Shown piece by piece: positions 39,911 through 47,919 of a DNA stretch of 47,919 bases. The number at the start of each line of letters is the position of its first letter. Positions within the stretch are counted from its first letter, which is position 1. The translations under genes were made by a program, and so were the position numbers. The notes under the pieces are model-generated. The model saw only the letters and a list, made by a program, of their open reading frames with translations. It made no database searches and had not been told where the DNA came from. Source of the DNA: JAKFWI01 sp050246435 (lineage in GTDB: Bacteria; Pseudomonadota; Alphaproteobacteria; Caulobacterales; Aquidulcibacteraceae); NCBI GenBank assembly GCA_050246435.1, contig JBFWWB010000004.1, forward strand, positions 1 through 47,919. Reading direction: 5' to 3'.

Positions 39911-40788
39911 GGCGGCGAAGCGACTGCGCTGGGCGACGGCGCGGCGTAGGCATCCGGCGCTGCGTCCGCCGCCGCGTAAGGCGGCGGTGGCGCAGCTGCG
40001 GCCGCCGGGGAGGGTGCTGCGTAAGGCGTCAGGCCTCTGGTGGCCGGATAAGCCGGCATTTCGGCGGCGGCGACGGCGGGAGCTGGCGCGGCCGCTGCCG
40101 GCGCCGCGTACGGCCCCGCATCCGAGGTGCGCATTGGGCGTGCGACCGGCGCCAAGGCGGGCGACGCCGCCGCGGCGTAATATTGGCGATACGCCGCCAC
40201 GGCGTCCGGCGGGATCGGCAGCGCGCCCGGTTTCATGCCGAGCCACATCAAGCCGCACGCGGCGTTGAGGAGATCGCCGGGGGCCTTCCTCTCGTTAAGG
40301 TCGTAGCCGGCCATCAGCGCGGGCAGCGCCGTCTGCCCCCACCACAGGGCGGGCGCCGCGAACAAGCGCCGCGCACGATCGCCGTCGAGCTCGTCCGCGG
40401 CAGCCAGCGAGCGGACATTCTGGAAGAAATTCGTCAGCCGCTCGAGGGCGGCCTTTTCCGTCGCCGTCGTCTTGTCGGAATTGGTCCATTCCTCGTACGT
40501 CAGCGGTCCGATTTTCAGCCGATTGGCGACAATCTTGCGTGCATTGGCGAATTCATCAGTCTGCCAATCGCCGAACATCGCCATGATGCGATCGCGCCGG
40601 CTCTTCGCGTCATCCTGTTCGCGCAGCGCCTTCGCGGCGGCGAGTTGCTGATCGTATTCGGCCTGCTTCAACGCAAGCGCCTGCTGCGCTTCCTGCTGCT
40701 TTAGATACCAAGCCGAGCCGAAGCCTCCGACGCCGGTGATGCCGGCCACCACCAATTGGGTGAGCACCGTGCGTACGAATTCCGCCAT
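39907..40788 (-). CDS. Membrane-anchored hypothetical protein with Ala/Pro-rich tail
   Basis: 293 aa from the ATG at 40788; a GTG 36 bp upstream is possible. One N-terminal membrane segment (VLTQLVVAGITGVGGFGSAWYL) is followed by a coiled-coil-like stretch (EAQQALALKQAEYDQQL). A helical domain runs to about 200, and the last ~90 residues are low-complexity Ala/Pro/Tyr repeats of a YAAP type. I do not recognise the family. The tail could span the periplasm or bind the wall. It is divergent from the M28 peptidase gene. Confidence 0.7.
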   Translation of the reverse strand: MAEFVRTVLTQLVVAGITGVGGFGSAWYLKQQEAQQALALKQAEYDQQLAAAKALREQDDAKSRRDRIMAMFGDWQTDEFANARKIVANRLKIGPLTYEEWTNSDKTTATEKAALERLTNFFQNVRSLAAADELDGDRARRLFAAPALWWGQTALPALMAGYDLNERKAPGDLLNAACGLMWLGMKPGALPIPPDAVAAYRQYYAAAASPALAPVARPMRTSDAGPYAAPAAAAPAPAVAAAEMPAYPATRGLTPYAAPSPAAAAAPPPPYAAADAAPDAYAAPSPSAVASPP

Positions 40789-40894
40789 GACCGCCCCCGT
40801 TTCCCGGTTGGACGCTTCCTGCACGCATACTGCGTCAGCGCCTGCCGCGCGACAAGACGGCGGCGCTTGCGCCGCGCCGTGCTAGTGTCACGAC

Positions 40895-43180
40895 ATGCTG
40901 ACCCCGATGGCGATCGGGGGCGCTGCGCGGCGCCCCGAAGGCGTGCTCGCGCTGGCCGCGTTGCTGCTCGCATGCCTCCTGTTTCTATGGCGCAGCGAAC
41001 TTGCAGCCCCCACGCCGGCCGCCGGCGGCGCGTTCGACGTGCAGGCGGCGCAGCGCACGCTGCGTGACCTTCTGGGCGATGGCGCGCCCCACCCCGTCGG
41101 ATCGCCGGCAAATGCGCGCGTGCGCGACAAGATCGTGACGGCGCTGCGCGCGGCGGGCTACGCGCCCCGTATGGACGCAGCGCTCGCCTGCGCCGCGGAG
41201 ACCCGCTGGCCGGGTTGCGCCTGGGTGGAGAATGTGATCGCCGAGAAGCCGGGCGCCGGCGGCGACGCAATACTCGTGAGCGCACATTATGACAGCGTCG
41301 CCGCGGGGCCGGGCGCGGGGGATGATGCGGCGGGGGTCGCTGTCGTGTTGGAATTGGCGCGCCGGTTGGCGACCGCGCCGGCGGCGCGCAACGGCTTCAT
41401 ATTTCTGCTGAGCGACGGCGAGGAGGCGGGCTTGCGTGGCGCGCAACGTTTCGCCGCCGCCGATCCCGCATTCGCGCGCGTGAAGCTGGTGCTGAACGTG
41501 GAGGCGCGCGGCGCATCAGGACCCAGCGTGATGTTTGAAACCGGGCCGCGCAACGCCGCACGCATTGCGTTGCTGGCGCGTGCGTTGCCGCGTCCCGTCG
41601 CCAATTCGCTGACCTACGAAATCTACAAACGCATGCCCAACGATACCGATTTCAGCGTGTATCGGGCGCGCGGGGCGTACGGCTTCAATTTCGCAGCGAC
41701 CGGCGCCGCTTCACTATACCATTCGGCGCGCGATACAGCGGCGCGCTTCGATCTGCGCACGCTGGCGCATCATGGCGAAAATGTTTTCGCGCTGGCGGCG
41801 GCGCTGCGCGGAGCCGATCTCGCCGCATTGGCGTCGGCGCGCGGCGAGGCGAGCTATTTCGATCTGTTCGGCCGTACGCTGATCGTCTGGCCTTCGCCGC
41901 TGGATGCGCCGCTAGCGCTGGCTGGTTTGCTGGGCGTGCTCGTGCTCATCGGCGCGCGCCGCCGAGTTTTCAATATGCGCGTTGCGACGTGGAGCGTAGG
42001 CGCAGTGATCGCCAACGTGGGCGCGGTGTTTCTGCTGGGGTGGACGCTAGCGTTTCCGCTCGGCGCATGGCCGGGCGCGCATCCGATGGATCATCCGCAC
42101 CCGTGGCCTGGCCGCGCGGCGCTGGCCTGCGCGGCACTGCTCGCGGCGTGCGCCGGTGGCAGCTGCGCGCGCAAGGCCGGTTTTACCGCTGCGGCCTTGA
42201 CGGCGTGGCTGGTTTTGGCGGCGCTGGGCGTTGCCGTTGCTTTCATGGCGCCGGGCGCTGCTTATGCGCTGACATGGCCAACGGCCCTGTTCGCCGCCGC
42301 CGGCGCAGGAGAAGCCCTTCTGCGCCGCAGCGCGCCAGAACTGCGGGTCGCCGCCACGCTCGGGTTCGCCGTGGCGGCGTTCTTCTGGAGCGCGCATTTC
42401 CTGGCGGCGGAAGTGGTGCTCGGCTTCGCGCAGAGCCAATGGCGGGCGCTGATCCTTGCGCCGGTTGCCGTCGCGCTGGCGCCGTTGCTGGCGCTGCGCC
42501 CCGAGGCGCGTATGGGGCCCGCTGCGGCGAGCATGGCGGCGGCCATGCTTGCCGCCAGCGTCTGGGGATGGCGCACGCCTGCCTACACGCCGGACCGCCC
42601 GCGCGGCGTGAACGTCGTCTACCACCAAGATGGCGATGAGCGCGCGTGGCTGCGCGTGGCCACGATGGGCCCTGACGATGAGGCGTTTTTGAAGGCCGCC
42701 GGATTTCCTCAGCACGCCATCGCGATCGGGTTGCATGACGGGCCGGCTTGGGGCCGCTTCAAGCCGACGCCGTCGCTGCGCTTGCCGCCGCCCCAGCTCA
42801 TTGTGCGCACGGTGACGCGCACGGGCGAACTGGCCACGGCGCATGGCGTGCTGTGCGCGGGGCGGGCCGGCTTCACGCTGGATATCATCGCCGGCGAAGG
42901 CTCGGGCGTGCGGGCGGTCCGCGTTGTGGGCCAGCCGGCGTTGCTTACGCAGAACGGAGCCGGTTACGCGCCGCTTAGCGGCCTTGGCGCACGCAGCGCG
43001 GAGATCGAGATCGACTTCGATGCGCGCGCGCCGGCGCGGCTTTTCTTGCTTGAGCGCTCCCCGCCGCCGGACGATCCCGCCTTCCGCGCCGTGCAGGCGC
43101 TGCGGCCGGTGGACGCCGCGCCGGCTTTCCTTGGCGATCACGCCAGCGTTTCAGAAGAGATCGTGCTGCGCGCGCCTTAG
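40895..43180 (+). CDS. M28-family metallopeptidase with multi-pass membrane domain
   Basis: 761 aa. A short N-terminal helix anchors a catalytic domain (about 60-310) with the five M28 zinc ligands in order: SAHYDSVAAG (His), GAGDDAAGV (Asp), SDGEEAGLRG (Glu pair), NVEARG (acidic) and LYHSARDT (His). Roughly eight membrane helices follow (about 330-560), then a ~180-aa soluble beta-rich end. This is the architecture of ER- or vacuole-type Fxna/Pff1-like aminopeptidases and their bacterial relatives. It probably trims peptides on the periplasmic side. Its stop overlaps the alpha/beta hydrolase stop by 4 bp. Confidence 0.9.
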   Translation: MLTPMAIGGAARRPEGVLALAALLLACLLFLWRSELAAPTPAAGGAFDVQAAQRTLRDLLGDGAPHPVGSPANARVRDKIVTALRAAGYAPRMDAALACAAETRWPGCAWVENVIAEKPGAGGDAILVSAHYDSVAAGPGAGDDAAGVAVVLELARRLATAPAARNGFIFLLSDGEEAGLRGAQRFAAADPAFARVKLVLNVEARGASGPSVMFETGPRNAARIALLARALPRPVANSLTYEIYKRMPNDTDFSVYRARGAYGFNFAATGAASLYHSARDTAARFDLRTLAHHGENVFALAAALRGADLAALASARGEASYFDLFGRTLIVWPSPLDAPLALAGLLGVLVLIGARRRVFNMRVATWSVGAVIANVGAVFLLGWTLAFPLGAWPGAHPMDHPHPWPGRAALACAALLAACAGGSCARKAGFTAAALTAWLVLAALGVAVAFMAPGAAYALTWPTALFAAAGAGEALLRRSAPELRVAATLGFAVAAFFWSAHFLAAEVVLGFAQSQWRALILAPVAVALAPLLALRPEARMGPAAASMAAAMLAASVWGWRTPAYTPDRPRGVNVVYHQDGDERAWLRVATMGPDDEAFLKAAGFPQHAIAIGLHDGPAWGRFKPTPSLRLPPPQLIVRTVTRTGELATAHGVLCAGRAGFTLDIIAGEGSGVRAVRVVGQPALLTQNGAGYAPLSGLGARSAEIEIDFDARAPARLFLLERSPPPDDPAFRAVQALRPVDAAPAFLGDHASVSEEIVLRAP

Positions 43181-44115
43181 GGCGGCGATGCTTTGAAGGC
43201 GAGCAGAGCGGTGAGAAACGAGTCCACGTCGGCGGCGCTGCGCGGGGCCGCTTCTTCCTGTGGGAAGTGGCCGACGCCGTCATAGACGATCAGCCGTGCG
43301 CTTGGATTGGCGCTGGCAAGGCGTTCTGCGGCGGCGAGGGGAACGTAGGGATCGGCCGCGCCCTGCAGGATCAGGCTTGGTGGGCGAAGCGGCGGAAGCA
43401 TTCCACGAAGGCGCGCGGCGCGCAGCAGGATCGCGCGGTGGCCAGGCGCGCGCGCCAGAACAGCGTAGCGTGCCGCCATCAGCTTGGCGCCGGGATGCGC
43501 CGCTAGACCGGCGTGCAGCGCATAGAATGCGGTGGGATAGGGATCGAGACGGCGCAGGAAGGGCTCCAGCCAGGACTGCCCCAGCCAGGTGAGGCTTTCT
43601 GGCGGCGCTGCGGCGCCCGCGGGCGCGATCAGCACCAGCGCGTCCACGCGCTCGGGGTGATGCTCCGCCCAGGCCGCGGCAACGGCGCCACCCAGGCCTG
43701 CGCCCGCCGCTGTCACGCGCCCCAAATTCTCGAACGCTGCGAAGGCTTCAAGGAAATCTGCGAAGTTCTCGATCGTCGGGGTGAATTTCGGCGCCTGAGT
43801 GAGGCCGTGCCCCGGCAGATCAATGCTGACGATGCGATATTTTCCGCCCAGCGCCGCGACCCAAGGCTCCCAGGTGTGCAGCGAACCGCCGTACCCATGA
43901 ACGAGCAGCAAGGTGCGACCCTCCTGGAAGCCTTCATCGCGGAAGTGCGCCACAGCCCCGCCGGGCAGTACGCTGAAACGGGAGGCGGCGTTGGCGTAGC
44001 GCGCCTGCAGCGCGTCATACGGGATGTCGGCGCGCTGCAGCAGCAAGAAGCCGCCGATGGCGAGCGCGACGCAGAACAACGCCAGCCCGATCAGAAATTT
44101 GCCGCCGCCGCGCAT
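43177..44115 (-). CDS. Alpha/beta-hydrolase-fold protein lacking the nucleophile Ser
   Basis: 312 aa. A single N-terminal membrane anchor (FLIGLALFCVALAIGGFLLL) precedes a typical alpha/beta hydrolase: oxyanion LLLVHGYGGSLHTWEPW, IVSIDLPGHGLTQ, acid GAADPYVPL and His in YDGVGHFPQEE. The nucleophile elbow, normally G-x-S-x-G, reads TAAGAGLGGAV. Residue 140 is Gly (codon 43698-43696, GGC), one transition from AGC. All other parts are intact, so this is either an enzyme that lost catalysis recently or a non-catalytic relative. Confidence 0.85.
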   Translation of the reverse strand: MRGGGKFLIGLALFCVALAIGGFLLLQRADIPYDALQARYANAASRFSVLPGGAVAHFRDEGFQEGRTLLLVHGYGGSLHTWEPWVAALGGKYRIVSIDLPGHGLTQAPKFTPTIENFADFLEAFAAFENLGRVTAAGAGLGGAVAAAWAEHHPERVDALVLIAPAGAAAPPESLTWLGQSWLEPFLRRLDPYPTAFYALHAGLAAHPGAKLMAARYAVLARAPGHRAILLRAARLRGMLPPLRPPSLILQGAADPYVPLAAAERLASANPSARLIVYDGVGHFPQEEAAPRSAADVDSFLTALLAFKASPP

Positions 44116-44199
44116 TCGCCGCCTCTAAAGCCCGCGCCCGTGTGGCGGCGGCGTGTGACACAGGCAAGACGCGGGCGCAGTTGCGCGCGGCTCAGGGAG

Positions 44200-44970
44200 T
44201 TAGCGCGCGCAGACCGGGCATTCGGGATCCGGCGGGAGGCGCACGACGCGCGCTGCAGCGGCGAGCCCGTCGTAAAAGAGGATGCGCCCAGCTAGGCTTT
44301 CGCCGGCGCCCGCGATCTCCTTGATCGCCTCCAGCGCCATCATTGCGCCGATCACCCCAGTGAGCGCTCCGACGACGCCAGTAACGGAGCAGGGCTCCGC
44401 TTCGGGTGGAATCTCCGGCACGAAGCAACGATAGCAGGGCAGGCGATCCGCGGCGGGGAAGCGCCGGGTGAGGCCGGACTTGAAGGTGGCGATCTGGCCG
44501 TCCCAGCGGCCCACGGCGCCGGAAACGAGCGGCGTCGCCAGGGCATGCGCGGCCGCGTTCACGGCGAAGCGAGTTTCGAAATCGTCACAGCCGTCCAGCA
44601 CGAGCGCGCAATCCGCCAACAGCGTTTCGGCGTTCGCGCCATCGAGCAGGCGCGGTTCGAGCTCGAGCGCGACATGCGGGTTGAGCGCGCGGAGGGCGTC
44701 CGCGGCGCGCGCCGTCTTCGCTAGGCCGACATCCTCGCCGCGATAGAGGATTTGGCGCTGCAGATTGGACAGGCTCACCGCATCGGGATCGATCAGCCGC
44801 AGCGTTCCCACGCCGGCGGCGGCCAGGTAGAGCGCGGCCGGCGCGCCGAGCCCCCCCAGGCCGACGATAGCGACCCGCGCGGCGCGCAGCTTCTGCTGGC
44901 CGGCCCCGCCGATCTCCTTGAGCAGGATGTGGCGACCGTAGCGCTCGACTTCCTCAGGGGTAAACACCAT
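44200..44970 (-). CDS. moeB: MoeB/ThiF-family sulfur-carrier adenylyltransferase
   Basis: 256 aa, E1-like. RYGRHILLKEIGGAGQQKL leads into the nucleotide loop VAIVGLGGLGAPAALYLAAAG (about 33-53). Then come RLIDPDAVSLSNLQRQILY and the DGCDDFETRF acidic region. The zinc site is CYRCF and CPVCAR. It adenylates the C-terminal Gly-Gly of MoaD- or ThiS-type carriers. There is no rhodanese domain, so it is MoeB-like by length; ThiF cannot be excluded. It is divergent from the Pif1-like helicase gene. Confidence 0.9.
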   Translation of the reverse strand: MVFTPEEVERYGRHILLKEIGGAGQQKLRAARVAIVGLGGLGAPAALYLAAAGVGTLRLIDPDAVSLSNLQRQILYRGEDVGLAKTARAADALRALNPHVALELEPRLLDGANAETLLADCALVLDGCDDFETRFAVNAAAHALATPLVSGAVGRWDGQIATFKSGLTRRFPAADRLPCYRCFVPEIPPEAEPCSVTGVVGALTGVIGAMMALEAIKEIAGAGESLAGRILFYDGLAAAARVVRLPPDPECPVCAR

Positions 44971-45023
44971 GCGCTACAGATAGCGGGCTCGCGCTTCGCC
45001 GGGGAGGGCGATAACGCTGGGCC

Positions 45024-46361
45024 ATGGCTTCGCTTCGATCCGCGTCCGTTCAGAGCGCCCCGCCGGAGGCGCTCGACCCAGTTTATCTGCCCGTGCTCGA
45101 CCGGATGACGGAGGGGCGGCCCAATGTGTTCCTCACTGGCCGGGCGGGGGCGGGGAAGACGACCCTCATCAAATCCCTGCTACGCCAGCTGGGGGGCAAG
45201 GCGGTGGTGGTGGCGCCCACGGGCGTGGCCGCGGTGCAGGCGGGCGGCCAGACCATCCATTCCTTCTTCAAGCTGCCGCCGCGCCTGATCGACCGCAGCG
45301 AGTTGCATCGCATGCGCGACGCGCGCGTGGTGAAGGCGGCGGAAACGATCGTGATCGACGAAATCTCGATGGTGCGCAGCGACCTGCTCGAGGCGATCGA
45401 CCGCTCGCTTCGCGCGCACCGCCAGATCGCCAAGCCGTTCGGTGGGGTGCAGATGGTGCTGGTTGGCGATCCGCACCAATTGGCGCCGGTGGTGGATGGC
45501 GAAACCCGTCCGATTCTCGAGGACTGGTTCGGCGGCCCATGGTTTTTCCAGGCCGATGCATTTCGCCGCTCGGATTTCCTGATGATCGAGCTGAAGCGCG
45601 CCATGCGCCAGGACGAGCCACGCTTCCTCGATCTGCTGGAAGGTGTGCGTACGGCCTCACTCTCGCGGGACGATCAGGATCTGCTGCAGGAGCTCGTGGA
45701 CGACACTGATCCGGTGGCCGCCAGTGAGACGCACGTCGTGCTGACGCCCACCAATGCGGTGGCCAATGCGATCAATCGCGCCCGGCTGGAGGCGATCGAC
45801 GGACAGGGGCGCGAATACACGGCCAGCGTGGAAGGCGATTTTGACGACCGCTCCTACGCCGCGGAGGCGGTGCTGGCGCTGAAGGTCGGCGCGCGGGTGA
45901 TGCTGCTGCGCAACGATTCTGCGCCGGGATGGGTGAACGGCACGATCGGCGTGATCGAGGCGCTGGAGGCGGATTCGGTGATCCTGCGGGTGGGGCGTTC
46001 GACAGCGCGGATCGAGCCGGCGACGTGGGAGAAGGCGCGCTACGAGGCGGGCCCGCGGGGCGGTGTCAACCGCAAGGTGATCGGTACGTTCAAGCAGCTG
46101 CCGCTGCGCTTGGGCTGGGCGTTGACGATCCACAAGGCGCAAGGGCTGACCTTGGATCGTGTGTATGTCGACATGGGGCGGGGGATGTTCGCGCACGGCC
46201 AGGCCTATGTCGCACTCTCGCGCGCACGGACGCTGGCCGGCCTGCGTCTTTCGCGGCCGCTGCGCCGCAGCGATCTGATCCGCGACCCCGGGGCGTTCGA
46301 GTTCGGCGACGCGCAACGGATCGAGGAAAACCAGGATTACGCCGTCGCGCGCCTTGGCTGA
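45024..46361 (+). CDS. Pif1/RecD2-like ATP-dependent helicase
   Basis: 445 aa, superfamily 1B. Walker A is GRAGAGKTTLIKSLL (~39-53), motif Ia VAPTGVAAVQAGGQTIHSFF (Pif1 signature), and Walker B VIDEISMVRSDLLEAID. Motif III is LVGDPHQLAPV. The C-terminal half has GARVMLLRN, PLRLGWALTIHKAQGLTLDRV and AYVALSRARTLAGL. It is a 5'-to-3' DNA helicase, active on forks or G-quadruplexes in its relatives. No helicase-associated extra domains are present. Between its stop and phaZ (46362-46544) I see no gene. Confidence 0.92.
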   Translation: MASLRSASVQSAPPEALDPVYLPVLDRMTEGRPNVFLTGRAGAGKTTLIKSLLRQLGGKAVVVAPTGVAAVQAGGQTIHSFFKLPPRLIDRSELHRMRDARVVKAAETIVIDEISMVRSDLLEAIDRSLRAHRQIAKPFGGVQMVLVGDPHQLAPVVDGETRPILEDWFGGPWFFQADAFRRSDFLMIELKRAMRQDEPRFLDLLEGVRTASLSRDDQDLLQELVDDTDPVAASETHVVLTPTNAVANAINRARLEAIDGQGREYTASVEGDFDDRSYAAEAVLALKVGARVMLLRNDSAPGWVNGTIGVIEALEADSVILRVGRSTARIEPATWEKARYEAGPRGGVNRKVIGTFKQLPLRLGWALTIHKAQGLTLDRVYVDMGRGMFAHGQAYVALSRARTLAGLRLSRPLRRSDLIRDPGAFEFGDAQRIEENQDYAVARLG

Positions 46362-46544
46362 GGCTGTCGCAATTCTGGCGTAGGGAGGCGCGATGTCCCA
46401 TGCGGCGAAGTCGTCTCTTCGGCGCTGATGCAGGAGGAAGATCCGTGGGCGAAGGATGCGGCGAGCTTCGCCTTCGCCGCAGCGCTGTGCGCCCGAACCG
46501 TCATCGCCGCCTACGCGCTGTTGCGGCGCTTGCGGGTTTCCAGC

Positions 46545-47762
46545 TCAGTCTTCCATCGTCAGAATCATGTTGCGGACGATGGGATAAATCTGCTGCTCCC
46601 ATTTCCGGCCGCTGAACACGCCGTAATGGCCCACGCCCGCCTGCATGTGATGGCGCTTCAGGAAAGGCTTGAGGCCGGAGCAGAGATCGTGCGCGGCGGC
46701 GGTCTGCCCCAGGGCGCACACATCGTCACGCTCGCCCTCGATGGTGAGCAGCGCGGTGCGGCTGATCTTCGAGGGGTCGACCGTGCGGCCCCGGTGCACG
46801 AGCTCGCCTTTCGCCAGCAGCGCTTGCTGGAACACGCGGTCCACTGTTTCGAGGTAGAACTCGGCGGTGAGATCGAGCACGGCGAAATACTCGTCGTAGA
46901 AGGCCTTGATCGTCTGGGCCTTCTCCAGCTCGTTATTGGCGAGGTGATCCAGCAGGATGCGGTGCGCGCTGATGTGGCGCTCCATGTTCATTTGCATGAA
47001 CGCGTTCAGCTGCACGAAGCCCGGATAGACGCGCCGCCCGGCGCCGGCGTAGCGCAGCGGCACCAGGGAGATCATGTTGTTCTCGAACCACTCCATGGAG
47101 TGTTCGGAAGCGAGGTGGTTCACCTTCGTGGGGTTCACCCGCACGTCGATCGGGCCGCCCATGAGCGTGAGGCTGCGGGGCTGGGCGTGGTGGTTGTCCT
47201 CCGCCATCAGGGCCGCCGCCGCCAGCGCCTGCACGCATGGCTGACACACCGCCACTACATGCGCGCCCCGCCCGATCGCGGCGAGAAAGGCGATCACGTG
47301 GTCGATATAGTCGTCGAAGCCGAAGCGCCCGGCCTCGGTCGGCACGTCGCGCGCGTTGCGCCAATCGGTGATGTAGACGTCATGGTCACTCAGTAAGGTC
47401 TGCACGGTGTTGCGCAGCAGGGTCGCGAAATGACCGGAAAGAGGCGCGATCACCAGCACGCGGGGCTGCGGCGCCGCCATCTTCTTGCGGAAATGCAATA
47501 GCGCGCCGAACGGCGTCTCGGCCGCGATCTCCTCAACGACCTCGACCTCTTCATTGCCCGCGAGCACCGTGCGGATGCCGTAATCGGGCCGCTCGTGCGT
47601 CAGCTCGAAGCGGCCGATCAATTCGAGGATGGCGCTCATCCGGCGCGCAAGATCGTGGGAACGCTCTCCGTTCACCCAGCCAAGGCTGGCCTTGCCGATC
47701 CGCGCCATGGCGCGCAGCGGCTCGAGCAAATCCGAGTGCGCTTGATAGCCTAAATAAAGCAC
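46545..47762 (-). CDS. phaZ: Intracellular polyhydroxyalkanoate depolymerase
   Basis: 405 aa from a GTG at 47762 (V-LYLGYQAHSDLLEPLRAMA), matching the usual PhaZ beginning; the open frame extends further upstream with unrelated residues. The catalytic Cys173 is in VVAVCQPCVQALAA, the Cys-type elbow of intracellular PHB depolymerases. The acid and base lie in IEGERDDVCALGQT and GVGHYGVFSGRKW. PHADASE-like parts include MGGPIDVRVNPTKVN. It hydrolyses native PHB granules, so the organism probably stores PHA. In related genomes phaC often lies divergently upstream. Confidence 0.92.
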   Translation of the reverse strand: MLYLGYQAHSDLLEPLRAMARIGKASLGWVNGERSHDLARRMSAILELIGRFELTHERPDYGIRTVLAGNEEVEVVEEIAAETPFGALLHFRKKMAAPQPRVLVIAPLSGHFATLLRNTVQTLLSDHDVYITDWRNARDVPTEAGRFGFDDYIDHVIAFLAAIGRGAHVVAVCQPCVQALAAAALMAEDNHHAQPRSLTLMGGPIDVRVNPTKVNHLASEHSMEWFENNMISLVPLRYAGAGRRVYPGFVQLNAFMQMNMERHISAHRILLDHLANNELEKAQTIKAFYDEYFAVLDLTAEFYLETVDRVFQQALLAKGELVHRGRTVDPSKISRTALLTIEGERDDVCALGQTAAAHDLCSGLKPFLKRHHMQAGVGHYGVFSGRKWEQQIYPIVRNMILTMED

Positions 47763-47893
47763 GACCGCGCGAAACCCCGCCGAGGGACAGAAACCTAGTT
47801 GCCTTTCCGGCGGGCCGCGAGATGATCCGCCTGTCACGCGCCCCAGCCGCCTATGTCCGCGGCTATCAGGCGCAAAATGAGGCAAACTTGATC

Positions 47894-47919
47894 ATGGCCG
47901 GGGCGGGCGCAGCGATTCT
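47894..47919 (+). CDS. Possible start of a divergent gene (cut by window end)
   Basis: An ATG at 47894 opens MAGAGAAI to the window edge, with GAGG 11 nt upstream. Divergence from phaZ would suit phaC (PHA synthase), but eight codons cannot show it. The gap 47763-47893 holds nothing else I can support. Confidence 0.25.

Noticed and set aside
46428..47396. 322-codon plus-strand frame after the Pif1-like helicase
   Set aside because: Antisense shadow of phaZ; only its first ~40 codons lie outside that gene and they show no domain.

Overview
The window is GC-rich chromosomal DNA of an alphaproteobacterium. I place it near Caulobacterales/Hyphomonadaceae, as inference from gene content only: an orphan CenR-like response regulator, an xth-lolA-TRIC-ftsK cluster, a PrdX/CnoX-like thioredoxin/Lon-N/Trm112/DUF971/GPx operon, a UbiH-type monooxygenase and an intracellular PHB depolymerase. 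There are no rRNA genes, CRISPR arrays or recognisable insertion sequences. One intact tRNA gene is present, tRNA-Gly(GCC).

Layout. 1-14421 is core chromosome: the end of an NAD(P)H-binding oxidoreductase, a CenR-like regulator, exonuclease III, an unannotated small-RNA candidate with C-rich loops (about 1808-1952, minus), lolA, a TRIC channel, ftsK, amtB, a ubiquinone-type hydroxylase, a two-domain VOC dioxygenase, the six-gene minus-strand PrdX-to-GPx operon, and a DUF6065-like gene. 14452-31831 is a 17.4 kb integrative and probably mobilisable element inserted in the 3' half of tRNA-Gly. It is bounded by a perfect 45-bp direct repeat. It carries a P4-type tyrosine integrase at its right end, a VirD2-like/DUF3363 relaxase, an HTH protein, two origin-like repeat regions, and no type IV secretion or coupling-protein genes. 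31838-47919 is core again: a long minus-strand run (enoyl-CoA hydratase, acyl-CoA dehydrogenase, CaiB-type CoA-transferase, NhaA, an orphan solute-binding protein, three tandem DUF1801 genes), then a serine hydrolase, an M28 peptidase, an alpha/beta hydrolase that has lost its nucleophile, MoeB/ThiF, a Pif1-like helicase and phaZ.

The most interesting part is the element's cargo at 14994-22965. Five tightly packed plus-strand genes encode an 83-aa helical protein, a winged-helix-like protein, a GHKL (Hsp90/MutL-type) ATPase, a protein fusing an RNA-polymerase alpha-CTD-like domain to a sigma region-4-like helix-turn-helix, and a protein with a C-terminal D...QxK (Mrr-like PD-(D/E)XK) nuclease motif. 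They are followed by vsr and a C5-cytosine methyltransferase. Two palindromes flank a TTGACA box upstream of the first gene. I read this as a candidate restriction or anti-phage system built around a GHKL ATPase and a transcription-machinery mimic. I do not recognise it as any named system.

The rest of the cargo is typical of a defence or persistence island: a hipBA locus in which hipA carries a single in-frame amber codon, a small WYL-like protein after it, and an XRE-ImmA/IrrE metalloprotease with a tightly linked partner gene.
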